From NCBI GenBank assembly GCA_000708835.1, contig DF237095.1, positions 109,447-173,446 of the forward strand: a stretch of 64,000 nt of DNA, read 5' to 3'. The stretch comes from Klebsormidium nitens (taxonomy: Eukaryota; Streptophyta; Klebsormidiophyceae; Klebsormidiales; Klebsormidiaceae). The notes under the pieces are model-generated. The model had not been told where the DNA came from, made no database searches, and saw only the letters and a program-made list of their open reading frames with translations. Position numbers and translations under genes: made by a program. Below, piece after piece: positions 12,601-22,612 of this stretch (position 1 is its first letter; each line of letters starts with the position of its first letter).

Positions 12601-15600
12601 TATTACCGTAAAGTCCGCAGGAGTCAGTCACTCACTGCAACAACAAAAACGTTCCCTAAAACGATTCACCGCCCACTCTGCTCTTAACCGTTGTTTGAAC
12701 CAAGACTTGACCCGCTTTTCCAGGGCTTGCGTCGCAGCATCATACCGTGCCACTGCTACTTCCTACATACAGGCGGGCATGTCACAGCAGCGAAGGACTT
12801 AATAGCCCCTCGCTATATCACGGCGCTATTTGATGATTAGTCTGTCACCCTACCCCAACTTACCCCTTCATTGACCAAAGCCAGAACCCACCTTTTTTCA
12901 GGGTTTGTAAGTCAACATCATGACGTGAACGTCGCCTTTTCTTACTACGGGCAGGCAGGCGTGTGACTTGTCAGGAACGGCGAAGAACTTCAGCACACCG
13001 AGGACGTTCAATAAAACTTTCCTAACCTGCTTTTCCTCAACCTTAACTTATATTGACAGAGCGTTAACCCTCTTTTTCAGGGCTTGTACCACCAACATTA
13101 TGACGTGGACGTCGCTGCTGTTTCACTACGGGCAGGCAGATATGCTGGATGAGGCAGAGGCACTCACTTAATAAGCAGGACGTTGTATTAAGGTGAAATC
13201 ACCCTGTAAGCCACTTTGAATTCCTTTTTCACTTGTCACTGACCAAAACGGTACCCACCTGTTTTCAGGGCTTGTACCCCAACATCATGACCTGGACGTC
13301 GCTGCTGTTCCACTACGGGCAGTCGGGCATGCTGGAGGAGGCGAAGGACGTGCTCATACGTATGGAAGATGCGGGGTGCCGGCCCAACCAGGCCACCTAC
13401 ACGTCGCTCATCCAGGCCTTCATGAAGGCGATTCGGTAAGTCGCGGGTCCTAAGGAGTGTGTAGAGGTTGGTGTTCTGGGCTGCTGAGATTCATTAGGGG
13501 TCTGTCAGATCTGCTTCTTGGGCTCCTAAGGCAGTTGCACGATTGTGACTCGTGTACTCCAAACGCCAAGTACTAGGACGTACTCTCCCTTTTTGAGGCG
13601 ATGGAGGAAAACTCTCCGCAGTCAAACAAGGTTGCGTGCCTGCGCGTGCTGCGGGCGCTGGTGGCGCATCAGAAGTCCCAGAATCTCAATACCTGACACC
13701 ATCTGGGTATTCTACCAACCATTCCTCTAAAATAGGACGTGGTCTCGGTCTACGAAGTCATGAACGAGGACGCAGTCCGGCCGGACGAAGTTGCGCAGCT
13801 TCGCGCGTCGCGCCCGCTGGTGATCATTGGCGCATCAGAACCTCCAATAGCTGACCCTCAGAACGTCACGGATCAAATCATTGGATCAAGTCCTCGCAGG
13901 TACGAGGACGTGCTCACAGTCTTCGAGGCCATGAAGGAAGGGCTCGGTGCAACTAGACCAGGTCGCGTATTTGTGCGTGTGCACTCGTTGACTGACATCG
14001 GCCCTACGGAAGTCCCAAAATTGATACCCCTAGACCCTCTCTATTAAGTTTTCGGAACCATTCTTTCCAGGTACGAAGACGTGCTCATCGTCTTTGAAGC
14101 CATGAAGGAAGACTCGGGTCCAACTTGACGAAGTAGCGTACCTGTGCGTGCTGCGGCCCATCAAAAAAATGAAACCGCAATACCCCCACATTTTTCCATT
14201 AACCTTGTAACGCATCCTCTCAGGTACGAGGACGTGCTCACCGTTTTCGAGGCCATGAAGGAAGACGCACTTCAGCCAGACGAGGTGGCTTACCTGTGCG
14301 CGCTGCGCGCGCTGGTCGACAGCGGCGTGTCAGATCATGAAGGATACGCCCAGATCCTCTCATCTATTTTTTACGCCTTTTCTCAGGTACGAGGACGTGC
14401 TCACCATTTCCGAGGCGATAAAAGAAGACGCAGTTCAGCCGGACGAAGTAGTTTACCTAGGCGGCTACACCTCCTGGTGATTGCCAGCGCACAAGAAGTC
14501 CCCAGACTATGGGATTCTTCAACTCTTGCTAATCAGCCTCTGGACGCTTCCTTGCAGGTACGAAGACGTGCTCACCGTTTTCGAAGCCATGAAGGAAGAT
14601 TCGGTGCAGCCAGACGAGGTGGCCTACCTGTGCGTGCTGCGCGCATTGGTCGATAGTGGCGCCCCAGAACAGGTGCCCCGCGTGTATGAGGAGCTGCTGA
14701 AAGCGCGCATCACGCCGGGGGCCAAAGTGGAGCTCGTGCGGACCGAGGCTTACTTCAAGATGGTAAGATCGAGAAGAATCTGGTTTTGTGAGGGAGGAAA
14801 GCCTTGTCCGAGTCTTTGTGGGATGGAGATGCTCGATCAAATATGAGAACGGAAGTTTAAAGTGACGCTTGTGCGCCGCGACTCCTATTGTATGATAGTC
14901 GGGTTTAAGCGATGCAGAAAGAGCTTGTGGTGCCTTGGAAAGAGCGGTCGGGAGCCCTCCGGTTTTGTGAGATGCGGACTGTCTGCTTCGATGTGGGATT
15001 CATAAGAGGGGTCGAAGACCACGTTTACTTGAAGCAGTGGGTTCCCATTGCACCCTCAAATCACGTCAGCGATGCCTCAGTCAATAACTACACCAGTTTC
15101 ATTATTTTCATTGGTATCTTGATTGAGATCATATCAAGATAGACATAACACCAGGTTCCTGACTTCTACGGTGGCGCCCTGTGCGAAAGCAACTGAAGAA
15201 AGTCTGCTAAAAGTGTTCTCGGGGTTTTAATCATTGTTCTGTTCAGATCTGATTTGGAAACAAATATGGACAAATTCCCTCGACATGGCCCCCAAGTGAG
15301 ACAGCTTGCAGGCGTGAGTGCGACAGTCGCTGCGTGTAGAACCAAATTTCGACTTTCACCTGGCACTTTTGCAGAACCAAGTTGAGGAGGCGAAGGCCAT
15401 CTTCGCCGCGATCCCCGCCCCGACAAGATCGCCTGCGACCACTTCATCAAAGTGGGGCGTGCAGCAGAACAAGCCATTGAAGACATGAAAATGTGCCTTG
15501 AACATTTCTGACCTTGTTTTTTTGGCATTCTTGGCAGAACCAAGTCGGAGAGGCAAAGGCTTTCTTCGCCGCAGTTCCCGCCCCCGGCAAGATTGCCTAC

Positions 15601-18455
15601 GACCACTTAACCGAAGTGGGGCGTGCAGCATAACAAGCCGTAGAAGACATGAAAATGTATCTAAAGCATTTCTGACCTGTTTTCTGGCATCTTTGCAGAA
15701 CCAAGTCGACGAGGCGAAGGCCATCTTCGCTGCGATCCCCGCCCCCGACAAGATTGCCTACGACCAGTTCATCAACCTGCTAGCCAAAGTGGGGCGTGCG
15801 GCAGACGCATACCTAGCGCTCGAAGACATGAAAACGAAGGGAATCGAGGTGTCGCACTACGCGTACTCGGGGGTCATTTTGGCCTACTGCAACGGGGGGG
15901 GGGACGACGGGGTGCTGCGCAAGGAGCGGATCCTGGAGTTTTTGCAGGTAGGGGCGCGCTAGGTGTGTGTTTGTGACTGGAGGGTTGAGTTTTATGAGTT
16001 CGATGGAGACTTTGTACGGGTCTCTTAAGCTTCCGGTTTGTCGGCTGGACCAAAGCAGTGCGGAGTCGACGGATCTCGGAAGCGGCAGGGGTTGGCCGAT
16101 GATTTGTGGTTTGGATCTTAACGTGGCAATACCATTGATTCACGATGCTTCCTGGCGACGCCTCGGTCTCAATTGGTTTTGATGCATCTGTTACAAGAAC
16201 TTATAAGGTTTACTCTTGTTCCTCCTGCTAAGTAGATATCATCATCAATGGAGAATCAGCGCTCTTGAGTGAACCTGACCAGCAACGCTGACGCGTATAT
16301 TCCGAGGGTACTGGAGCTTTTTGATTCCAAAGTCGGAATATGACTTGAACGTCGGCGAGGCGGTTTGTCAACTTGAAAAGATTGCCCTTTGTAAGAGTTA
16401 CCCATTGCAAAGCAAATGGAGCGTGCCATACACTGCAACTTGACCTACGTACCTCTCTTTGAGCAACCTCCTTCGCGTTAGGGACTCCCTGAATAAGATT
16501 CTGCCCACCTTTACGTTGTAGGAGATTCGCGATCTAGGAATCGGTTGAGCGCCGCTGTGTGCAACGTCGCGAGCAACGCCTTTGCAGTGCGCACTGTGTT
16601 TGGCAGAAAAGCGCCCCTGAATGAAATGCCTCCCATCGGTTTTGCAGGAGATGCGCAATTTGGGAGTCAGGCCAAGCGCCGCCAGGTACCATATTGTGGG
16701 AAAGCATCTGCTTCACTCAACCTGGTTCCCTGATAACAGTCTGCCCGCTTTCATTTTGTAGGAGATGCGCGACCTAGAAATCGAGCCGAGCGCTGCCGTT
16801 TACAACGTCGCAATCAATGCGTTTGCGGTGCGCAACATGTACAGCGAGGCCGAGGAGATGTACCGGCACATGCAGGACAACAAGGTGGAGCCGGACGCGG
16901 TCACCTTCGAAACGCTGATGAGCATGTACACGGAGATGCACGACGTCAAGCAGGTACGGCATCAGCTTGAAGACGCAACAAAGGGCGCCGTTTTGAGAAC
17001 TGCGGTGGCTTTCTATTGTCAGCTGCAGGGTGCTCCAGCGTGAAAGCTTCTGGTTTGATGGCCGCGAGAAAAGGCAAGAGCGCTCATTAGGCCTCCTGAG
17101 TTCTATTTTAGGGAGCAACGCTAGAGAGCACGTACACGGATATACACGAAGTTGACCAGGTAAGAGACGAGTGCCCGTCGCAGTCTGGGCCAACCCAAGC
17201 ATCCTGGACGCGCGGAATTGAGTTCAATCTGCATCATGGACGGTGCGGGTCCTAGCGGGCGACCTAGCTTATTTGATAGCGCGTTCAAACAGCGTCGATT
17301 GCAGTGGCACTGTGACATAATTTTCTTGGAATAGTGGAATAGAGGCTCGCCGCTTCCTGACAGTCGTGTATTCGATCTGCGAAAAGACGAGGTTCAAGAA
17401 AAGCTGCTGCGCAATACATGTTTTTGGTGCAGGATGTCCCTGGAGCTAGCACATGGATTGATTCGTTTTGAAAAGGAAGTATCTTTCCTATATGCTATGC
17501 CATTTGCATTGGCGATTCAGCGACTTGCCGGGGTCTCATACCAAGTATTTGAAAATCGACGAAGTTGACGGGAGCAGAAGTTCGTTTCAATGTCCTTGCG
17601 AAGTCTGGCCCTGTTGTCTTTCCTGGTTCTTGGGTCCCAACCCAAGTCTGCCCGTCTCCTCTGGCGCTCGGCTCTAATATTTACCTCCGCTGTCGACCAT
17701 TTTCCTCTTGAGCAGCAGGAGGTTCTGCTTCCGTGCCCTAGAATCGTGTCAAAATTCTAAGGAAGCTTTTGTAAGTTGTAAATTGCTGATTCAGGCTCGA
17801 TCTTTCCCCGCAGGCGCTGGGCGTTTTCCGCTACATGACCGCCGTCGGCTACCTCCCGTCCACGTACGCCTTCTTCCTCCTTGTGCGCGCGTGCGAGCTC
17901 GCCGGCTCGCGCACCGCACCCCGGCCGCACATCTTCGACATTCTAGAGGACCACGGCATCACGGTTGACGTCACGTTTGTCGACATGCTCGCCGAGTCGC
18001 TCTGGTGGCACCGCGGCCGCCGGCAAACGGTCCTCGACGTGCTCGAAACCGCGCGCAACGTCGGGCTTTACCCCGCGGAGCATAAGGAATCTCCGGACGA
18101 ATGGACGCTCGTACTGGATACGTCGTCCGAGGGCACGTGCCAAGGGATGGTGCTGGTATGGTTAGCGGAGGTCCGGTTAGCATTCGAGCAGAAGGAGAAG
18201 GGACCAAAGCGGTACGCGGTTACGGTCAGCGCAGACGGGTTAGCGGGGAGCTTTGGCGGGTTGCCCATCGGGCTAGGCGCGGTTAAGGAGACGTTGGACG
18301 ATATGGGGAGTCCGTTTGTGCTGCGGGAAAAGGGTGGGAGTGGGGGCGGAGGGCCCAGGCTGGAGGCCGAGGCGCCCGCCGTGCATAGTTGGCTGATTCA
18401 ACCGGAGGTTAAGGTTAAATTGATAAACCCGGAGGCCGACCTGGTTAAGTCATGA
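6689..18455 (+). CDS. PPR protein with SMR-like C-terminus, probably organellar
   Basis: Predicted organellar RNA-binding protein of 1,210 residues. Ten exons chain in frame: 6689-7876, 8677-8910, 9803-10105, 11343-11570, 11996-12220, 13269-13435, 14558-14762, 15699-15947, 16762-16953, 17814-18455. Residues 1-396 are basic, serine-rich and acidic in patches (an EEEEEE run) with no fold recognised; the first part looks like a transit peptide. P-type pentatricopeptide repeats begin about residue 470 and fill exons 3-9 (motifs such as NTFTYNVVMQIYTRQGKIEK, RPNIVTYTSLIDSYSRRGRW). The last exon carries an SMR-like segment (EWTLVLDTSS...GMVLVWLAEV) that lacks an obvious TGWGK loop, so nuclease activity is uncertain. 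P-type PPR-SMR proteins such as GUN1 and pTAC2 act in plastid gene expression; I cannot assign an orthologue. Exon 1 could instead end at 7594, removing 94 residues. Several introns consist almost entirely of diverged copies of exon edges, listed separately. Confidence 0.85.
8121..8600 (+). other. 159-codon open frame inside PPR intron 1, unidentified
   Basis: An ATG-initiated open frame of 160 codons lies between PPR exons 1 and 2. The middle reads like coding sequence (LKLYIYDVIAKRTRGGSIGA, FPLDDALGRMLVYWFDQAL) but I recognise no family. It ends in TAA before the exon 2 acceptor, so it is not a simple exon extension. It may be a decayed mobile-element fragment, an alternative terminal exon or chance. 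It has no clear splice sites of its own. Confidence 0.25.
9019..9047 (+). repeat. Tail relic of PPR exon 2 with donor
   Basis: About 29 bp closely repeat the end of exon 2 (8882-8910, GGAGCAGCGGAGGTGGCGGC) 137 bp further downstream. The copy keeps a GT at the donor position (GTTAGG against GTAGGG). Confidence 0.65.
10123..11342 (+). repeat. Array of eight exon-4 head copies in PPR intron 3
   Basis: Eight diverged copies of the first ~60-95 bp of exon 4 precede the intact exon at 11343. They start near 10123, 10258, 10399, 10541, 10703, 10874, 11028 and 11179, spaced 135-171 bp. Each reads like GAGCTGTACCGGCAGATGCT followed by codons for LAEGIDPDRVTYSMLISGCG. The last five have an AG acceptor, usually with a pyrimidine-rich tract, so the copied unit includes the intron end. 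Similarity stops inside the exon sequence and most copies meet a stop soon after. The first copy starts 17 bp after the exon 3 donor, so the array fills the whole intron. Confidence 0.93.
11650..11872 (+). repeat. Tail relics of PPR exon 4
   Basis: Positions 11650-11752 repeat the last ~100 bp of exon 4 (ATGAAGGAGCGCCAGGTGGA to the donor), 182 bp downstream of the true donor, and end in an intact-looking donor (GAG then GTAAGC). A shorter relic at 11843-11872 repeats GCCAGGTGGAGCCGGACTTG in diverged form. It is followed by a stretch near 11899-11935 that resembles the first part of exon 5. Confidence 0.8.
12310..12533 (+). repeat. Two tail relics of PPR exon 5
   Basis: Two copies of the end of exon 5 (GCGAAGCTGATGGATAAGGC through ATGAAAGCAGCG) end at 12372 and 12533, 152 and 313 bp after the true donor at 12220. 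The second keeps the donor and adjoining intron bases (GTAAGCGGTTTTGG), identical to the true junction. The first has lost the GT. Confidence 0.85.
12724..13268 (+). repeat. Three exon-6 head copies in PPR intron 5
   Basis: Copies start at 12724, 12902 and 13081; the intact exon starts at 13269. Spacing is 178, 179 and 188 bp. Each follows a TTCAG- or TCCAG-type acceptor and repeats GGCTTGTACCCCAACATCAT and what follows for about 90 bp. Similarity rises toward the intact exon. The third copy reads open through LYHQHYDVDVAAV-like or shifted frames; the first two contain stops in the exon frame or heavy divergence. Confidence 0.9.
13566..14557 (+). repeat. Six exon-7 head copies in PPR intron 6
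   Basis: Copies start near 13566, 13735, 13900, 14071, 14224 and 14387 before the intact exon at 14558, spaced 153-171 bp. The last four begin right after an AG acceptor and repeat GTACGAGGACGTGCTCACCG. The copy at 14224 is nearly intact for about 110 bp and stays open in the exon frame (YEDVLTVFEAMKED..QPDEV) up to the next acceptor. The copies fill the intron. Confidence 0.93.
15375..15698 (+). repeat. Two exon-8 head copies in PPR intron 7
   Basis: Copies start at 15375 and 15538, 163 and 161 bp apart and before the intact exon at 15699. Each has a TTTGCAG- or TTGGCAG-type acceptor followed by AACCAAGTCGACGAGGCGAA in diverged form. They cover about 110-120 bp, including later exon bases up to GAAGACATGAAAA with an internal deletion of about 12-24 bp. 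Confidence 0.9.
16522..16761 (+). repeat. Two exon-9 head copies in PPR intron 8
   Basis: Copies start at 16522 and 16648, each after an acceptor (GTTGTAG, TTTGCAG), 126 and 114 bp apart and before the intact exon at 16762. They repeat GAGATGCGCGACCTAGAAAT and following bases for about 50-90 bp. Confidence 0.85.
17117..17159 (+). repeat. Tail relic of PPR exon 9 with donor
   Basis: About 43 bp resemble the end of exon 9 (ATGTACACGGAGATGCACGA, then GACGTCAAGCAG) 206 bp downstream of the true donor and end in a good donor, CAG then GTAAGA. Confidence 0.65.
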
Positions 18456-19035
18456 GGAGTCCTCACATGCACCGCAGTGTTGACATCCGGGTTGTGCCCG
18501 CGGTTGAGGGCAGCCAGTTATGAAGCACCCGTGCCCATTGGAAGCATTCAATGTGAGTTTTTGTCTGCAAGCCAGCTCCTTGGGAAGGCAAGCAGAGGTC
18601 GTCGAGCACTTTGACGATCATGATGCAGGCGTCCATCTAGCTTGATCATTGTCCAGGTATGCGTAAGCGATGTGTCCAACCATGTGCACGCTTGCACGTG
18701 CCAGGATGTGTAATCATATGCAGCGTATAATGTAAAGCCTGCAATCAGGCCGCGGGGCCGATCATTGTGCAGTTGCCGCCAAGTCCAATCCCATGTTGCA
18801 ATCTGGGACTTGCTCGTTTTAAGGTATTGCGGTTCAACTCAGTGTACATTAATTACATTCAATGCAATAAGATGGCATGTGTTAACGGGCCATTGCCTCA
18901 GAGTAAAAAGCACAGCGAGCATGTTTATTATGAAAGTCTTGGCCTGCATGACGCACTAGTATGGACGTGCAGCTACTAGATCTATAGGCGCGCAGATCAA
19001 TCATGCAAAGCATAAGTTTACCTGTCTTTGCGGGC
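18456..19035. other. Convergent 3' region, no gene seen
   Basis: Lies between the stop codons of the plus-strand PPR gene and the minus-strand DEG/ENaC-like gene. It should contain both 3' untranslated regions. No coding exon recognised. Confidence 0.5.
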
Positions 19036-20409
19036 TTAAACTTTAACAGGTTCATCCCGACCATCATGCTCCATTGCCCTCAGTTGCAAATCCATATCGT
19101 CAAACTGCTTAGACGGCTTCCGAACCCTTGACCTACAAAACTTCACGAACAGCGCCGAGAGCGGAGTGACTAGGTTGTCCTTGATCCACCTTCGATTGAT
19201 CAACTGGAAGCGTTCGCTCGACTCGGACTCAACCGATACAAAGATCATCCCAAACACAAGTGGAATCAAAAACCACGCGCCCCCAAGGGTGGACAACAGA
19301 CTAAGCCAAGGGTTCTGCTCTTGCTGAATGGCGACTCCGAGGTTTGGGCCCGATAACCTCAACCGCAAGATATAGAAGTCTAGGTCGGTAACCAAGTAGT
19401 AAACGTCAAGCCCTGCTCCAGCACACTGCGCGCTTTCGGCATTGCACAGATTGATCCTCTGCTGGTCACCGGTCAGAACGCTGATCTCAGCGGGCTTGAA
19501 GAACGCACTTTCTTCAGAGGAAGAAAACGGTTGCCGGTACGTTACCTCGATCGGCACTAGTCCCGTCTGATTTGCTAATGCTTTATATGTCCCCACGCCC
19601 CGCTCCACCAGATTCTCTTCTATGGCCGCCTTGTTTTCTGCCAAGAGGACTTGAACTGAGTCGCACGACGGGCCGCAAAACCCGGCAGAACTCTGCCTAT
19701 TCCTGCAATAAGTAGATGGCGTGCGGGCGCGTCGGTTAGGGGATCTTGTGGGATCTGTACCAAAGAACTCCGCAGGATAATTTGAGTCGGCAAGTCCTAG
19801 GAAAAGGTCGATTGTTGCGCCTTGGTTCAGCTGGGAGGGTTGCACCGACTCGAAACCCTCCAGGTCATAACCTAAGCAGAACAAGCCGGAACCAGTCTGC
19901 TCAAACCCTTTGACAGCCGGCATTGGCTCCGCTTTGCAGTTTGAGACTGTGTCCCCAGACTCTGGCGACCGGAAGAGGAAACTAACACCAGGGTTGCTTT
20001 TGCCAAGGTTTATTAGCGTGGCACTCTGGTTGAAGACCGGCGAGCTGTACCACTGAGAAGGGAGCTGTTCATCCACTTCACCACTGGCACCAAACTGCGG
20101 TAGCGAACTGTTTGGTGGTTGTGCTAACCAGTTCCTAACCAGGCATCGTGAGACCAGCCTCCCTATCTTATATTGACCCTGTCCGCAGTCGCTGAGAAAG
20201 TCCTGTTCATTGAGGCACACCGCAATGTAAGGCAGCTTTATGGTCCTCTTGATGTCTGTGGATGTTGCAACTAGAGGGGTTTTGCTCAGACCGTATGCTT
20301 TCTGTATCAAGAACCCGCAGTAAATCAGGTAGCCTGACAAGAGGAAGAAGTAGACTACCCAGGCGCAGGTCCGCCACCGCTTCTGCACCTCCTGAGGACT
20401 TGGCGCCAT
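19036..20409 (-). CDS. Intronless two-helix membrane protein, DEG/ENaC-like topology
   Basis: Single open frame of 457 residues. Helix 1 is at about residues 14-36 (AWVVYFFLLSGYLIYCGFLI) and helix 2 at about 370-392 (LLSTLGGAWFLIPLVFGMIF). Between them lies a ~330-residue loop rich in cysteine (for example YCRN..GFCGPSC), and a 65-residue basic C-terminus follows. Short cytosolic ends, two helices and a large cysteine-rich ectodomain match the degenerin/epithelial sodium channel (ASIC/ENaC) and P2X layouts. Two details favour DEG/ENaC: KLPYIAVCLN just after helix 1 resembles the family's FPAVTICN motif, and LLSxxGG then a late Glu in helix 2 resembles the pore-helix pattern. Land plants are not known to carry this family. 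The assignment rests on topology and two short motifs only. The missing introns contrast with most neighbours. Confidence 0.5.
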   Translation of the reverse strand: MAPSPQEVQKRWRTCAWVVYFFLLSGYLIYCGFLIQKAYGLSKTPLVATSTDIKRTIKLPYIAVCLNEQDFLSDCGQGQYKIGRLVSRCLVRNWLAQPPNSSLPQFGASGEVDEQLPSQWYSSPVFNQSATLINLGKSNPGVSFLFRSPESGDTVSNCKAEPMPAVKGFEQTGSGLFCLGYDLEGFESVQPSQLNQGATIDLFLGLADSNYPAEFFGTDPTRSPNRRARTPSTYCRNRQSSAGFCGPSCDSVQVLLAENKAAIEENLVERGVGTYKALANQTGLVPIEVTYRQPFSSSEESAFFKPAEISVLTGDQQRINLCNAESAQCAGAGLDVYYLVTDLDFYILRLRLSGPNLGVAIQQEQNPWLSLLSTLGGAWFLIPLVFGMIFVSVESESSERFQLINRRWIKDNLVTPLSALFVKFCRSRVRKPSKQFDDMDLQLRAMEHDGRDEPVKV

Positions 20410-22612
20410 TTTGGCGCCAGACTGTTTGTTCGCCGCTCATGCAATGGCAAGCCTGCGCCAACTCCAAGAAGACAGGCTTTCCAACAAGATCAGAAGAGTT
20501 CGCTAAATCATGAAAGCTAATATTAGTACAGATGGCCAGGTAGTACAAGACTCAAGTATTAGGAAGTGCCAGTGCATTATGCAAATGTCAGTGTCAAAAG
20601 TCTGAAGAATTCAATCCCCCGTGAATTACCCCCGTGAATTACAAGACTGGCTGCAGGGGGACGGTGGACGGTGGACGGTGGACGGTGGAGCGGCGCAGCG
20701 ATCGAAGGGAGTGCGCTTTGGGCCTGCGCGCGCTGGACTCGCATTGTCCATGGTGCTATTTGCAATAAGCGACGGTTATAATCTTGCACCATAGAAACCT
20801 AGGTACCAACTCAAGCCCCCACACGGACTGGAAGTACCTACCGGTACTGCCTACTACCTACGATGCCTACTACCTACCTGCTACGACTTCAACGAGAATC
20901 TGCTTTGGTTACAGTATCTACAGTAGGTAGGTGTACCAAATCAGACAGCGACATGAGAATGCATGAGAATGGCTATTTATAACTAATTACCTATTCGAGC
21001 TGGAACCACCTGCAGTTATGGTCTGTGCCTGCGTTCTTATTTATTGGTGCTTGTTCCTATTTCTAAGCTGCAAATATGACGTTGGTTGCTGGACCTAGCA
21101 TCAGTACGGTAATATATACCGGTATACCGGTACAAGTCAGTGACGATACAATCTTACAACTTTTGTAGCTCGCAGAAGACTTGGTTCCTCTACGTATTAG
21201 ACATATCAAAACTTGCTGACGGAGCTTGTGATTGATTTATATGCACATCATCACGCAACATCATGTGTCACGAGAGCTCCTGGTGTGCTAACTGCGAGCT
21301 CAATCTGCTTTCAAGCAGCTCCTGAAGGGCTGCCGCCAAGCTGGTCCATCCAAGAGCTCTCGTATAGCAGGACAGCAAACCAATGAGTGGGCTATAGCGG
21401 CAGGTAAGCCTTCCGTTCCTTGTTCCACATCTCTATCCTTTGAAACAAAAGGGGGCAATGGCAGCTCTGCAGTCATATTTGGCCACCAGCGAATCCTACA
21501 TGACGCTGCTTTCTATTGCTGTCAGACCTACGAGCTAGGGTATACTATGGAACTGTGGAACTGACGACCATCCGACCAGATTACGAAATGAAGACCTCTG
21601 AGCGTTGCCAAAACCGGCCGTGTCAAGTCATTGAGCTGCTCTTCGTCAAGTAGGCGGGCTGCAAACTGGATAAGGAGTGTATGAGAGCCAATGCATTTGT
21701 CAGCATTGCCAACCTTTGGCATTACCCTTTCTTTTGATAAGCGTGATATTCTCCGGCCCAAGACTTCCTGGTGCCGTATTTATTTGGCTGCACCACAAAA
21801 AAAGCTGACGGTTGAAAATGTTCCAGAATCTTTAGTAAAATTTGAAGCCACCTGGAAAATTGCGTTGGTACTTTCAAACTAGTTTCCGCTCTCTGGTGAA
21901 AGTCTGCTTGTATCAAGTGGTTGTGAACTATTAAGAAACTTGGACGATCGCGCAAGTGGCACAGTATAGGAAAACGTCTAAGTAAGAGTATCAGCACCTT
22001 TTGCACTAAGCTCGATTAAAGACCCAGCCATACGATCATCAGCCCTTGTATACATCAAGATACAAACATATTAAATTACGCTTCAGTTCTTTCAACTCAA
22101 CCTTCCTCTGTAGTAGTAGGCATAAGCTCCAGCGCAGCCCCGACACACTGGCGAGGGGCAGTCTTTCCGGTCGAGAGACTCCAGATCTCATAAGGTCTCC
22201 CCGCGCCCGACAAAATGGGCGCTGTCTCTGGCCGTGTCTGGGAGCCCGGAGGGGGGCGTTGCAGGGGCTTGCAAGCTTTCTCTTCTTGTGTAGCACCGCA
22301 CTCATCTGCTTGACAACATGTGAGCCCAACGACTGCGCATCTACTGCTTGTTCCCAGTTCCAGGGACACATCTCTGATCAAGCGATGCAAACGATGCCAT
22401 GCCTTTCAAGCTGTCAAAAATGTGGTGCGCGCTCGCTTTCCAAGAGATGTACTTGTCGTCAGAACCTGTCAGAATAGCTCCCGCTTCCACACTCTTCTTC
22501 CGATGCCAGCATGTTGCCGTTGCAGGGCTGATGGATTACACCGCAAACCTGCCCCAATTGGGTCCCGGGAGTTTTGAAAACTGATTGACAAAGAAGTCTG
22601 TCTCATCCGCAG
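20410..22612. other. Intergenic region with simple repeats; possible first exon of the fucosyltransferase
   Basis: Left part: upstream region of the DEG/ENaC-like gene with a 14-bp tandem duplication (CCCCCGTGAATTA, 20615-20643), a 7-bp minisatellite (20659-20689) and CTACCTA-rich sequence (20833-20885). The reverse strand at 21528-21690 has an acceptor-like TTATCCAG followed by an open frame ending HFVIWSDGRQFHSSIVYPSS, which I cannot identify. Right part: the plus strand at 22256-22321 encodes a hydrophobic helix (LASFLFLCSTALICLTTC) that could be the type II membrane anchor of the fucosyltransferase, but I found no convincing ATG and donor linking it to 22613. Confidence 0.4.
20659..20689. 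repeat. Minisatellite, 7-bp unit GGACGGT
   Basis: Four and a half perfect tandem copies of GGACGGT upstream of the DEG/ENaC-like gene. Confidence 0.9.

Noticed and set aside
10123-14557. Reading the exon-4 and exon-7 arrays as extra PPR-coding exons
   Set aside because: Most copies lack a donor, hit stops or lose frame, while the ten-exon chain without them is continuous and in phase.
22046-22477. Open frame with a hydrophobic helix as a stand-alone gene
   Set aside because: It has no ATG before the helix; at most it contains the missing anchor exon of the fucosyltransferase.
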